This document shows positions 1 to 4,396 of a stretch of DNA of 7,223 nucleotides, piece after piece. The notes under the pieces are model-generated. The model was not told where the DNA came from. It did no database searches and saw only the letters and a program-made list of their open reading frames with translations. The stretch comes from Candidatus Saccharibacteria bacterium UBA5170 (GTDB lineage: Bacteria > Patescibacteriota > Saccharimonadia > Saccharimonadales > Saccharimonadaceae). The stretch's first letter is position 1; each line of letters begins with the position of its first letter. Made by a program: the position numbers and the translations under genes. The stretch is taken from contig DHWY01000003.1 of the NCBI GenBank assembly GCA_002413425.1, forward strand, positions 140,127 to 147,349, written 5' to 3'.

Positions 1-44
1 TTCGCTACGAATGGTCCCGGCCCGTAATCGGTAATATCTGTCAT
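1..44 (-). CDS. 5' end of an unidentified protein gene (partial)
   Basis: The reverse strand carries an ATG (42-44) followed by 14 open codons reading MTDITDYGPGPFVA before the window ends. An AAGGAGGA Shine-Dalgarno (52-59) sits at good distance, and a TATAAT box lies at 68-73 on the same strand. This makes a convincing bacterial start with a roughly 16-nt leader. It is the only gene here with an obvious ribosome binding site. The visible residues are too few to assign a family. It is divergent from the DUF4260 gene, with less than 90 bp between the two starts. Confidence 0.72.
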   Translation of the reverse strand, partial: MTDITDYGPGPFVA

Positions 45-51
45 TATTGTA

Positions 52-73
52 TCCTCCTTATGTTTCTATTATA
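52..73 (-). promoter_or_regulatory. -10 box and Shine-Dalgarno of the minus-strand gene
   Basis: Read on the minus strand, TATAAT (73-68) is followed by AAGGAGGA (59-52) and the ATG at 44-42. No good -35 is visible. The expected transcript start is near 61. Confidence 0.65.
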
Positions 74-115
74 CCGCAGAACGATCTCTCGTTTCTCGCT
101 TGGCTCACGATACGT

Positions 116-121
116 TACAAT
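116..121 (+). promoter_or_regulatory. -10 box giving a leaderless DUF4260 transcript
   Basis: TACAAT ends exactly 7 bases before the A of the ATG at 128, so the expected transcript starts at the start codon. There is no Shine-Dalgarno before 128 and no convincing -35. Confidence 0.5.
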
Positions 122-127
122 AAGCAT

Positions 128-514
128 ATGCAAAACTCTATCCTCAAACGAATCGTCAGCCTTGAATATCTTGTAATCGCCGTCCTTATTGCTCTGTTCT
201 ACATTGTTATCGGTGGGTTCGCTTGGTATTGGCTCGTTGTCTTGTTCTTGGTATTTGATATAAGCGCCGCCGGCTACCTTGTCAATTCAAAGGTTGGTGC
301 CGCGCTGTATAACGTTGGCCATAGCCTGATCGGGCCAGGCCTGCTTGCCATGATTTACATCGCGACGACCAATCAAGCCATCTTGTTCATTACACTTCTC
401 TGGCTTTTCCATATCTTCGTCGATCGCGCACTTGGCTACGGATTGAAACACTCAACGAGCTTTAACCATACCCATCTCGGCCCAATCGGCAAAGCCAAGC
501 AAAATAGGGTATAA
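128..514 (+). CDS. DUF4260 family small membrane protein
   Basis: A protein of 128 aa that I recognise as DUF4260 from its pattern: a first hydrophobic helix after SLEYL (residues 11-15), the central DISAAGYL (44-51) and KVGAALYNVGH (55-65), and the C-terminal FVDRALGYGLKH (97-108) followed by THLG (115-118). About four membrane helices are visible (roughly 13-29, 31-49, 68-82, 84-98), so it sits in the cytoplasmic membrane. The family has no established biochemical role that I know of. I chose the ATG at 128 over an in-frame ATG at 47: family similarity begins at 128, a -10 box ends 7 bases before it, and the upstream extension overlaps the divergent gene's ribosome binding site. The stop codon at 512-514 overlaps the TATAAT at 510-515 that probably serves the tRNA region. 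Confidence 0.85.
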   Translation: MQNSILKRIVSLEYLVIAVLIALFYIVIGGFAWYWLVVLFLVFDISAAGYLVNSKVGAALYNVGHSLIGPGLLAMIYIATTNQAILFITLLWLFHIFVDRALGYGLKHSTSFNHTHLGPIGKAKQNRV

Positions 515-515
515 T
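510..515 (+). promoter_or_regulatory. -10 box upstream of the tRNA-Arg region
   Basis: A perfect TATAAT overlaps the DUF4260 stop codon. The predicted transcript start is near 522, five bases before the first base of the truncated tRNA 5' copy (527). The spacing suits a tRNA promoter, so this was probably the original promoter of the tRNA-Arg gene before the 108-bp insertion. The -35 candidate (TCGGCA, 487-492) is weak. Confidence 0.5.
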
Positions 516-518
516 AAC

Positions 519-615
519 TAGCGTACACCCCGGTAGCTCAGTGCCTAGCGCAAGCGGAAAATAAATAATAAGCTAGCTCTATCCACTGAATATTTACTAT
601 CGGAAGTATACGCTA
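519..615 (+). repeat. Imperfect palindrome holding tRNA-Arg fragments
   Basis: Nested inverted pairs are visible: TAGCGTA (519-525) with TACGCTA (609-615), TCAGTG (538-543) with CACTGA (584-589), and CTAGC (545-549) with GCTAG (572-576). In addition, 576-589 (GCTCTATCCACTGA) is the exact reverse complement of 646-659 in the D-arm of the intact tRNA. The segment could fold as a long single strand. It looks like a small inserted or rearranged element and does not code for a protein. Confidence 0.5.
523..543 (+). repeat. Truncated direct copy of the tRNA-Arg 5' end
   Basis: Positions 523-543 match 631-651 at 20 of 21 bases, a direct repeat with a 108-bp offset. It covers the four bases before the tRNA, the 5' acceptor strand and the start of the D-arm, then similarity ends. 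The single difference is A527 against G635, tRNA position 1. With the 3' strand CCGGGGT (700-706), A1 would form a Watson-Crick pair with U72, whereas the intact copy has a G-U pair. The truncated copy may therefore be the original 5' end. Alone it cannot make a tRNA. Confidence 0.75.
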
Positions 616-619
616 CAAA

Positions 620-625
620 TACAAT
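620..625 (+). promoter_or_regulatory. Possible -10 box for the intact tRNA-Arg
   Basis: TACAAT lies 9 bases before tRNA base 1 (635), with an expected transcript start near 632. No clear -35 is seen. Transcription may also enter from the TATAAT at 510-515. Confidence 0.35.
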
Positions 626-634
626 TCAAGGTAC

Positions 635-710
635 GCCCCGGTAGCTCAGTGGATAGAGCAGAGGACTTCTAAGCCTAAGGCCGTTGGTTCGATCCCAACC
701 CGGGGTACCA
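635..710 (+). tRNA. tRNA-Arg (anticodon UCU), CCA encoded
   Basis: This is a 76-nt cloverleaf that should read the arginine codons AGA and AGG. The acceptor is GCCCCGG (635-641) with CCGGGGT (700-706), the first pair being G-U, then discriminator A707 and encoded CCA (708-710). The D-stem is GCTC/GAGC (644-647/656-659). The anticodon loop CTTCTAA spans 666-672 with TCT at 668-670. The T-arm is GTTGG/CCAAC (683-687/695-699) with a normal TTCGATC loop. An oddity is the anticodon stem: GAGGA (661-665) faces GCCTA (673-677), leaving mismatches at both ends (G27-A43 and A31-G39) and only three pairs. The 3' end from 705 runs straight into the core sequence repeated through the downstream cassette array, so this tRNA end is probably the primary attachment site. 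Confidence 0.88.
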
Positions 711-736
711 AATTTAAGTTATACATACAAATTATT
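705..736 (+). repeat. R0: core repeat at the tRNA 3' end (putative attachment site)
   Basis: The last six tRNA bases (GTACCA, 705-710) plus 26 flanking bases form the same core that follows every cassette gene. It matches R4 (3761-3792) at 31 of 32 positions, R1 (1412-1443) at 30 of 32, and R2 (2405-2436) with a few substitutions. R0 lacks the GTTCTAAC-type left half seen in R1-R5; the tRNA T-arm (GGTTCGATCC) takes its place. This asymmetry suits an attachment site in a host tRNA against sites carried on cassettes. The exchange mechanism is inferred. Confidence 0.8.
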
Positions 737-739
737 TGT

Positions 740-748
740 TGGTATTAT
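740..748 (+). promoter_or_regulatory. Extended -10 promoter of cassette 1
   Basis: TGG followed by TATTAT is an extended -10 box (TGnTATTAT). It ends 7 bases before the GTG at 755, so the transcript should start at the start codon. No Shine-Dalgarno is present. Confidence 0.6.
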
Positions 749-754
749 TAAGAA

Positions 755-1384
755 GTGAAATTATATCTCTCATCGTACAAACTTGGAAACGATACAGAAG
801 GCCTAATAAGGCTTGTAAATAAGGCTAATGCCAAAGCCGCGGTTATTAATAATGCAATCGATTTCAGCGCCGACCCAGGCCGAAAGGCTATGAGTCTTCA
901 GGTTGAACTGGACGACATGTCGTCTTTAGGGTTTATGCCAGAGCCTGTCGATCTAAGAAGTTATTTTGGGAAACCGAATGAGTTGGTTGAAAAGCTTAGT
1001 GATTTTGACTTGGTCTGGGTGCGGGGAGGCAATTCCTTTTTGCTTCGTAAAGCCATGGAACAATGCGGATTTATTCACGTTATTAATAAGCTGATAAAGA
1101 CGAATAAGCTCGTTTACTCGGGGTACAGTGCAGGAATTTGTGTCCTTGCTCCATCTCTCAGGGGTGTTGAGATGGTTGATGACCCGAATGTTCAAGCAGA
1201 CGGATATGATACGGGTATTATTTGGAGCGGGTACGGGTTAATCGATTTCTATCCAATTGTTCATTATGATTCGGATCATCCGGAATCTCAGCTTGTTGAT
1301 AAAGAACTGGCCCATATTAAGTCAACCGGAATTAAATATAAAACATTACGAGATGGGGATACTATCATCATAGACACTCCCTAA
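755..1384 (+). CDS. Peptidase E-like / type 1 glutamine amidotransferase-like protein (S51 family)
   Basis: A protein of 209 aa with the S51 (peptidase E, alpha-aspartyl dipeptidase) fold. The nucleophile elbow GYSAG lies at residues 123-127 with Ser125, the conserved VWVRGGNSF at 87-95 probably shapes the oxyanion region, and HYDSDHPES at 170-178 supplies His170. Characterised S51 enzymes hydrolyse N-terminal aspartyl dipeptides in the cytoplasm, and length and motif order fit. Many relatives are annotated only as glutamine amidotransferase-like, so the substrate is open. No signal peptide is seen. Translation starts at GTG 755, because the extended -10 box ends 7 bases before it. This is the first unit of the array, placed directly after the tRNA, with its stop touching repeat R1. 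In an integron-like model it would be the most recent arrival. Confidence 0.85.
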   Translation: MKLYLSSYKLGNDTEGLIRLVNKANAKAAVINNAIDFSADPGRKAMSLQVELDDMSSLGFMPEPVDLRSYFGKPNELVEKLSDFDLVWVRGGNSFLLRKAMEQCGFIHVINKLIKTNKLVYSGYSAGICVLAPSLRGVEMVDDPNVQADGYDTGIIWSGYGLIDFYPIVHYDSDHPESQLVDKELAHIKSTGIKYKTLRDGDTIIIDTP

Positions 1385-1443
1385 TTTGGTTCTAACTTCG
1401 CACATAATGCTGTACCAAATTAAAGTTATACATAGAAATTATT
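1382..1443 (+). repeat. R1: cassette-boundary repeat
   Basis: The left half begins GGTTCTAACTTCGCACA (1388-1404) and the core spans 1412-1443. An exact 9-bp inverted pair, TAATTTGGT (1382-1390) and ACCAAATTA (1414-1422), frames the left half; its first three bases are the stop codon of the peptidase-like gene. R1 and R2 differ at one position over the 24 bases before the core, and R1 differs from R4 at one position within the core. Confidence 0.88.
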
Positions 1444-1449
1444 ACTAAG

Positions 1450-1477
1450 TTGCTATTGCTTACTTTCTGCTTATAAT
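1450..1477 (+). promoter_or_regulatory. Promoter of cassette 2
   Basis: TTGCTA (1450-1455), a 16-bp spacer and a perfect TATAAT (1472-1477). The transcript should start around 1484-1485, 3-4 bases before the ATG at 1488. An in-frame ATG at 1476 lies inside the -10 box and would not be transcribed. Confidence 0.65.
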
Positions 1478-1487
1478 GAAAAGTAAT

Positions 1488-2345
1488 ATGATAAAAACAA
1501 AAAACAAAACTATACACGTTCCGCTCGTGGTAACTGGATATATTCTATTTTCTCTTCTTGTAGTTGCAACCTTACTTTCGACAACTATCCCGTGGGGGCA
1601 AATGCTAATTGCGAACTTAACGCGAGTTTCGCATTATAATCTTGCCGTGTTTTTTATAGCATTGACGGTCGGTGCAGTTCTTCCCGTTCTACTCGGATAC
1701 ATCATCGGAAACAGTTCCGTAAAATCAAAAAGCAAATTAAGCCATCATTTTAACGGAGTACTCTTCGGCTTGCTTGCATTTTGGATAATGACAATATTTG
1801 CAGTGCTCGTAACTATACCTTCCGAGTTATTTAGTGCACAGCCTAATGAAAGGGTTATATTAATCAATCTACTTCCATGTATTGGAGTGGCGATTATTAC
1901 GACCATTATAGCGATTGTCCATGCGCGTAGCCGTCAGTCGAAGCACGATATTCTCTTGTATAAGCCTTTTTCGGTGTCATTGATTGCTTCAATTGTGGTT
2001 TTGCCCCTATGGTCGCTAATAAACAACATTAGTACGAATAGCGTGAGCGTTGATTCGTTTGTATCTCTGCTAACTGTTCTCATTCTCGGAGTCTTGTCAT
2101 ATGTGACACTCCGAAAGGCCAAGCTGAGCACATACGATAAGGTGGTATGGTCGGCGGTTTCTGTATCAGTATTCTTTGTTGCGTCGTTTGTGTCATCGCA
2201 GTTGATATCTGTAGCCTCAGACTTCCTCCTGAGTCGTCCTACGATGGAAACCTACACTCTACTGAGGTGGGGTAGTTTTATACTTGCTCTCGTTGCCTGG
2301 AGTGTTTACTGGATATGGCAAGCAAAAGCGCTACGAAAGAAGTAA
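1488..2345 (+). CDS. Polytopic membrane protein, unknown function (8 TM)
   Basis: A protein of 285 aa with a short basic N-terminus (MIKTKNKTIH) and about eight hydrophobic helices. Counted from this start, they lie near 11-33, 51-74, 88-110, 123-145, 162-180, 189-209, 218-242 and 258-278, with a basic C-terminal tail ending ALRKK. Charged residues are scarce inside the helices and I see no transporter, kinase or enzyme signature. I do not recognise the family; it is an integral cytoplasmic-membrane protein. The start at 1488 is preferred to the in-frame ATG at 1476 because the latter overlaps the -10 box. It is unit 2 of the array and the longest (993 bp core to core), with about 30 bp between its stop and R2. 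Confidence 0.8.
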   Translation: MIKTKNKTIHVPLVVTGYILFSLLVVATLLSTTIPWGQMLIANLTRVSHYNLAVFFIALTVGAVLPVLLGYIIGNSSVKSKSKLSHHFNGVLFGLLAFWIMTIFAVLVTIPSELFSAQPNERVILINLLPCIGVAIITTIIAIVHARSRQSKHDILLYKPFSVSLIASIVVLPLWSLINNISTNSVSVDSFVSLLTVLILGVLSYVTLRKAKLSTYDKVVWSAVSVSVFFVASFVSSQLISVASDFLLSRPTMETYTLLRWGSFILALVAWSVYWIWQAKALRKK

Positions 2346-2377
2346 ACGCAGGTTGCTTTTTAGTTAGATACTTGTAA

Positions 2378-2436
2378 TTCGGTTCTAACTTCGCACATAA
2401 CGCTGTACCAAATTTCAGTCATACATATAAATTATT
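2378..2436 (+). repeat. R2: cassette-boundary repeat
   Basis: The left half, beginning GGTTCTAACTTCGCACA at 2381, runs to 2404 and the core spans 2405-2436, with substitutions against R4 at three core positions. AATTCGGT (2376-2383) and ACCAAATT (2407-2414) are the counterpart of the R1 inverted pair, with one mismatch. Confidence 0.88.
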
Positions 2437-2461
2437 ACATCGCTTCACGTATAGTTTAACG

Positions 2462-2470
2462 TGATATTCT
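2462..2470 (+). promoter_or_regulatory. Extended -10 promoter of cassette 3
   Basis: TGA followed by TATTCT is a TGn extended -10 box. The expected transcript start falls on or one base before the ATG at 2478. No Shine-Dalgarno is seen. Confidence 0.5.
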
Positions 2471-2477
2471 ATAAGTT

Positions 2478-3068
2478 ATGAATGACGATAAAATCACAGA
2501 GAATTTACGTGTATTAATATCTAAAAATCCTGATCTTCACGAAGTACTCACTAAATTGAATGCTAACAATATAAGATACGGCCTCTACGCGGGAGTTCAT
2601 GTTGCTATCCTCACAGACAACCGTATTCCAACTGACATCGATTTACTTGTTTATGACGATGATATCGCTAAATTGAAAACTTTATTTCCAAATGCCAAGG
2701 TTAAGGATGACGGCAAGGGTGTTTTTCTCTACATTGACGACGATGAACTTATTGAATTTATGAGCTCAGCCGACGTAGTGCAAGAAGATAAGATATTCCC
2801 CTTCCGACTCACTGATGCGGCTGTTGATAGAATTATCACGTATGAAGTTGGTGAGGATAAAATTAAACTCGTCGATCCTGTTGACAGCATTTTGTTAAAA
2901 AGTATATTACAACGTGGTGCCGACCAGGGTAAACACGATTTGGAAGATATTGAGGCAGTAGTTGAAACGATTGACATTGACACGTCCTATTTACGCCGTC
3001 GGCTTGAAGAAGCGCACGCGCTCGAGAAAGCAAGACCCGTTTTCTCAAAATTAGGTATCAATCTGTAA
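2478..3068 (+). CDS. Nucleotidyltransferase-fold protein
   Basis: A protein of 196 aa. LYAGVHVAIL (36-45) followed by RIPTDIDLLV (49-58) matches the G..A......R.T.DIDL pattern of the minimal nucleotidyltransferase/AbiEii superfamily, where the two Asp (here Asp53 and Asp55) bind metal. The region around 138-162 (ILLKSILQRGAD, then KHDLEDIEAVV) matches the K....R..D..D pattern seen after the catalytic domain. The acidic stretch DDDE (87-90) before LIEF may hold the third carboxylate. Such proteins transfer nucleotides to proteins, tRNA or small molecules, and some are toxins in AbiE-type systems. No antitoxin-like partner lies next to it, so a toxin role is not supported. It is cytosolic, acidic, and unit 3 of the array. 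Confidence 0.68.
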   Translation: MNDDKITENLRVLISKNPDLHEVLTKLNANNIRYGLYAGVHVAILTDNRIPTDIDLLVYDDDIAKLKTLFPNAKVKDDGKGVFLYIDDDELIEFMSSADVVQEDKIFPFRLTDAAVDRIITYEVGEDKIKLVDPVDSILLKSILQRGADQGKHDLEDIEAVVETIDIDTSYLRRRLEEAHALEKARPVFSKLGINL

Positions 3069-3082
3069 ATAATAAGTTAGTT

Positions 3083-3137
3083 TAGTTCTAATTTCGTACA
3101 TGGTGCTGTACCATTTTAGTTATACATGGAAATTATT
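3083..3137 (+). repeat. R3: cassette-boundary repeat, most palindromic copy
   Basis: The left half spans 3085-3107 and the core 3108-3137, two bases shorter than the others. CTAATTTCGTACA (3088-3100) faces TGTACCATTTTAG (3107-3119) with 10 of 13 positions complementary around a 6-base loop, including an exact GTACA/TGTAC inner stem. It differs from R1, R2 and R4 at several places in the left half and pairs better. Confidence 0.85.
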
Positions 3138-3144
3138 TCATCTC

Positions 3145-3153
3145 TGTTATTAT
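3145..3153 (+). promoter_or_regulatory. Extended -10 promoter of cassette 4
   Basis: TGT followed by TATTAT ends exactly 7 bases before the ATG at 3160, which predicts a leaderless mRNA. Confidence 0.6.
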
Positions 3154-3159
3154 TGAATA

Positions 3160-3738
3160 ATGAAAACAGTCCTCTTTGTCCCAGGATATCCGGAAGATAT
3201 GGAGTCGCGTGACTATGCATCTATTATCCGTGCAATTAAGGCGCAGGGATATAAAGTAAAATTCGTACCTATTAATTGGAAAAGAACAACTATCAATCAA
3301 TGGGCTGATGAACTAGAGGCTGTATATAATAAATGTGACCCAAAACAAACCATTATCGCCGGATTTTCATTTGGAGCAATGACAGCCTTCGTCGTAGCAA
3401 CAAAACGAAATCCGTTTGAACTCTGGCTGTTCTCGTTGTCGCCTTATTTTGCAGAAGATATAAAAAGCCCACATATGAAGAAAAGCTGGTTGAATGAAAT
3501 CGGTCATCGTCGAGTGACTGCATTTAACAAACTCGACTTCAAAAAATTATCTGCCGAGATTAGCTGTAAAGTTTTGCTATTTGTCGGCGAGATCGAGCTA
3601 AATAAATGGCCTGGTATGAAAGAACGTAATAACGTAGCTCATAAAAAACTGCAAAATAATGAGCTAACAATTGTCAATGATGCTGGACATGACGTTGCAA
3701 ACACTCAATACATAGAGGCAATCAAGCGGTCAATATAG
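3160..3738 (+). CDS. Small alpha/beta hydrolase
   Basis: A protein of 192 aa with a compact alpha/beta-hydrolase fold: N-terminal strand and turn VLFVPGYPED (4-13), nucleophile elbow IIAGFSFGAMTA (65-76) with Ser70 in GxSxG, a probable acidic residue around LLFVGEIE (139-146, Glu143 or Glu145), and the C-terminal AGHD (175-178) with His177. The set fits a Ser-acid-His triad. There is no large lid domain and no signal peptide, so a cytosolic serine hydrolase of esterase or thioesterase type is likely; the substrate cannot be read from the sequence. It is unit 4 of the array. Its TAG stop (3736-3738) ends on the first base of the GTTCTAAC motif of R4, so the repeat supplies the end of the reading frame. 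Confidence 0.85.
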   Translation: MKTVLFVPGYPEDMESRDYASIIRAIKAQGYKVKFVPINWKRTTINQWADELEAVYNKCDPKQTIIAGFSFGAMTAFVVATKRNPFELWLFSLSPYFAEDIKSPHMKKSWLNEIGHRRVTAFNKLDFKKLSAEISCKVLLFVGEIELNKWPGMKERNNVAHKKLQNNELTIVNDAGHDVANTQYIEAIKRSI

Positions 3739-3792
3739 TTCTAACTTCGCACATAACGCTGTACCAAATTTAAGTTATACATAGAAATTATT
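3736..3792 (+). repeat. R4: cassette-boundary repeat
   Basis: This copy shows the consensus best: left half 3738-3760 and core 3761-3792. The core is identical to the tRNA 3' flank (705-736) except at one position, and to R1 except at one position. It contains the stop codon of the hydrolase gene. Confidence 0.9.
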
Positions 3793-3799
3793 ATGTGTC

Positions 3800-3808
3800 T
3801 GTTAAGAT
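3800..3808 (+). promoter_or_regulatory. Extended -10 promoter of cassette 5
   Basis: TGT followed by TAAGAT ends exactly 7 bases before the ATG at 3815. There is no Shine-Dalgarno; the predicted mRNA is leaderless. Confidence 0.5.
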
Positions 3809-3814
3809 GGATAC

Positions 3815-4312
3815 ATGCAGAAGTTTACACAAAAATGGACTATTATGGTGTTACTTGAACAGATGGACGAAGGGGCGGAATTTTTCTGGAAAAACTGGCC
3901 ACAGCACATCACACTTGTTGACACATTCGCTGTTAACTGGGAAAACTCTAATTTGCTTGAAAAACTTGAGACGTTAATTGCCAAACAAAAAAGTTTCGAG
4001 ATAGTTGCAGCAAATGATGTATATTTTGGCTCGATTGAAGAACCCGTACAGGTAACTCTATTTAAGAGAAATGAGAAACTTCAATCGCTACATAACGATG
4101 TTATCGAGTTGCTAAAAAAAGCTGGCGCTGTATTTAATAATCCCCAATACATAGGCGAAGGATTTGTTGCTCATAGCACAATACAAAAAGATAAACGTCT
4201 AGATACTGGTGACGTCGTAACCGTAAAAAAACTGGACATTGTTGATATGTTCCCGAACAGTGATGGTCTTCAGCGCAAGATATATAAAATTATTAGGTTT
4301 GCTGAAGAATAG
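3815..4312 (+). CDS. 2H phosphoesterase, 2'-5' RNA ligase (LigT/ThpR-like) family
   Basis: A protein of 165 aa with the two HxT motifs that define 2H phosphoesterases: HIT at 31-33 (in PQHITLVDTF) and HST at 120-122 (in FVAHSTIQ). Their spacing of about 89 residues and the total length fit a single-domain 2H protein. Family members hydrolyse 2',3'-cyclic phosphates or 2'-5' linkages in RNA ends and nucleotides; the exact substrate is unknown here. It is cytosolic, with no membrane segments. An overlapping frame at 3795-3977 has no family features and is ignored. It is unit 5, the last clear array member. As in unit 4, its TAG stop (4310-4312) ends on the G of the repeat's GTTCTAA motif. Confidence 0.85.
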   Translation: MQKFTQKWTIMVLLEQMDEGAEFFWKNWPQHITLVDTFAVNWENSNLLEKLETLIAKQKSFEIVAANDVYFGSIEEPVQVTLFKRNEKLQSLHNDVIELLKKAGAVFNNPQYIGEGFVAHSTIQKDKRLDTGDVVTVKKLDIVDMFPNSDGLQRKIYKIIRFAEE

Positions 4313-4339
4313 TTCTAATTTCGTAAATTACGCTGTACC
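4310..4339 (+). repeat. R5: last, partly degenerate boundary repeat
   Basis: The left half (4312-4334) matches R3 and R4 well and GTACC (4335-4339) is retained, but the remaining core is barely recognisable. A local palindrome, CGTAA-A-TTACG, lies at 4322-4332. Loss of the core on the far side marks the array end: from here the sequence is neighbouring DNA rather than another cassette start. Confidence 0.78.
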
Positions 4340-4353
4340 GATATTACTTATAG

Positions 4354-4381
4354 TTGCATGGTACGCGAGGTAGTCTATAAT
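4354..4381 (+). promoter_or_regulatory. Promoter of the 119-aa hypothetical gene
   Basis: TTGCAT (4354-4359), a 16-bp spacer and TATAAT (4376-4381). The transcript should start near 4388, leaving a leader of about 9 bases without a Shine-Dalgarno before the ATG at 4397. Confidence 0.6.
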
Positions 4382-4396
4382 CAATGCCACACTATT

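Noticed and set aside
47..127. N-terminal extension of the DUF4260 protein to the ATG at 47
   Set aside because: The extension overlaps the divergent gene's Shine-Dalgarno, lacks family similarity, and the -10 box at 116-121 would exclude it from the transcript.
2478..3068. AbiE-type toxin-antitoxin system
   Set aside because: No antitoxin-like regulator is adjacent; the neighbours are separate cassettes with their own promoters.
3795..3984. Overlapping frames at the start of the 2H phosphoesterase gene
   Set aside because: Both strands have short open frames here, but the 3815 frame carries the HxT motifs and the promoter spacing; the others have no family features.
1388..4339. Canonical integron attC sites
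   Set aside because: TTCTAAC and GTTATAC loosely resemble the R boxes, but GTTATAC breaks GTTRRRY, the span between them is only about 42 bases, the pairing is poor in R4, and conservation continues about 17 bases past the supposed crossover point. Integron-like in layout only.
705..4339. CRISPR array
   Set aside because: The repeats are separated by 570-990 bp with whole genes between them, not by short spacers, and no cas genes are present.
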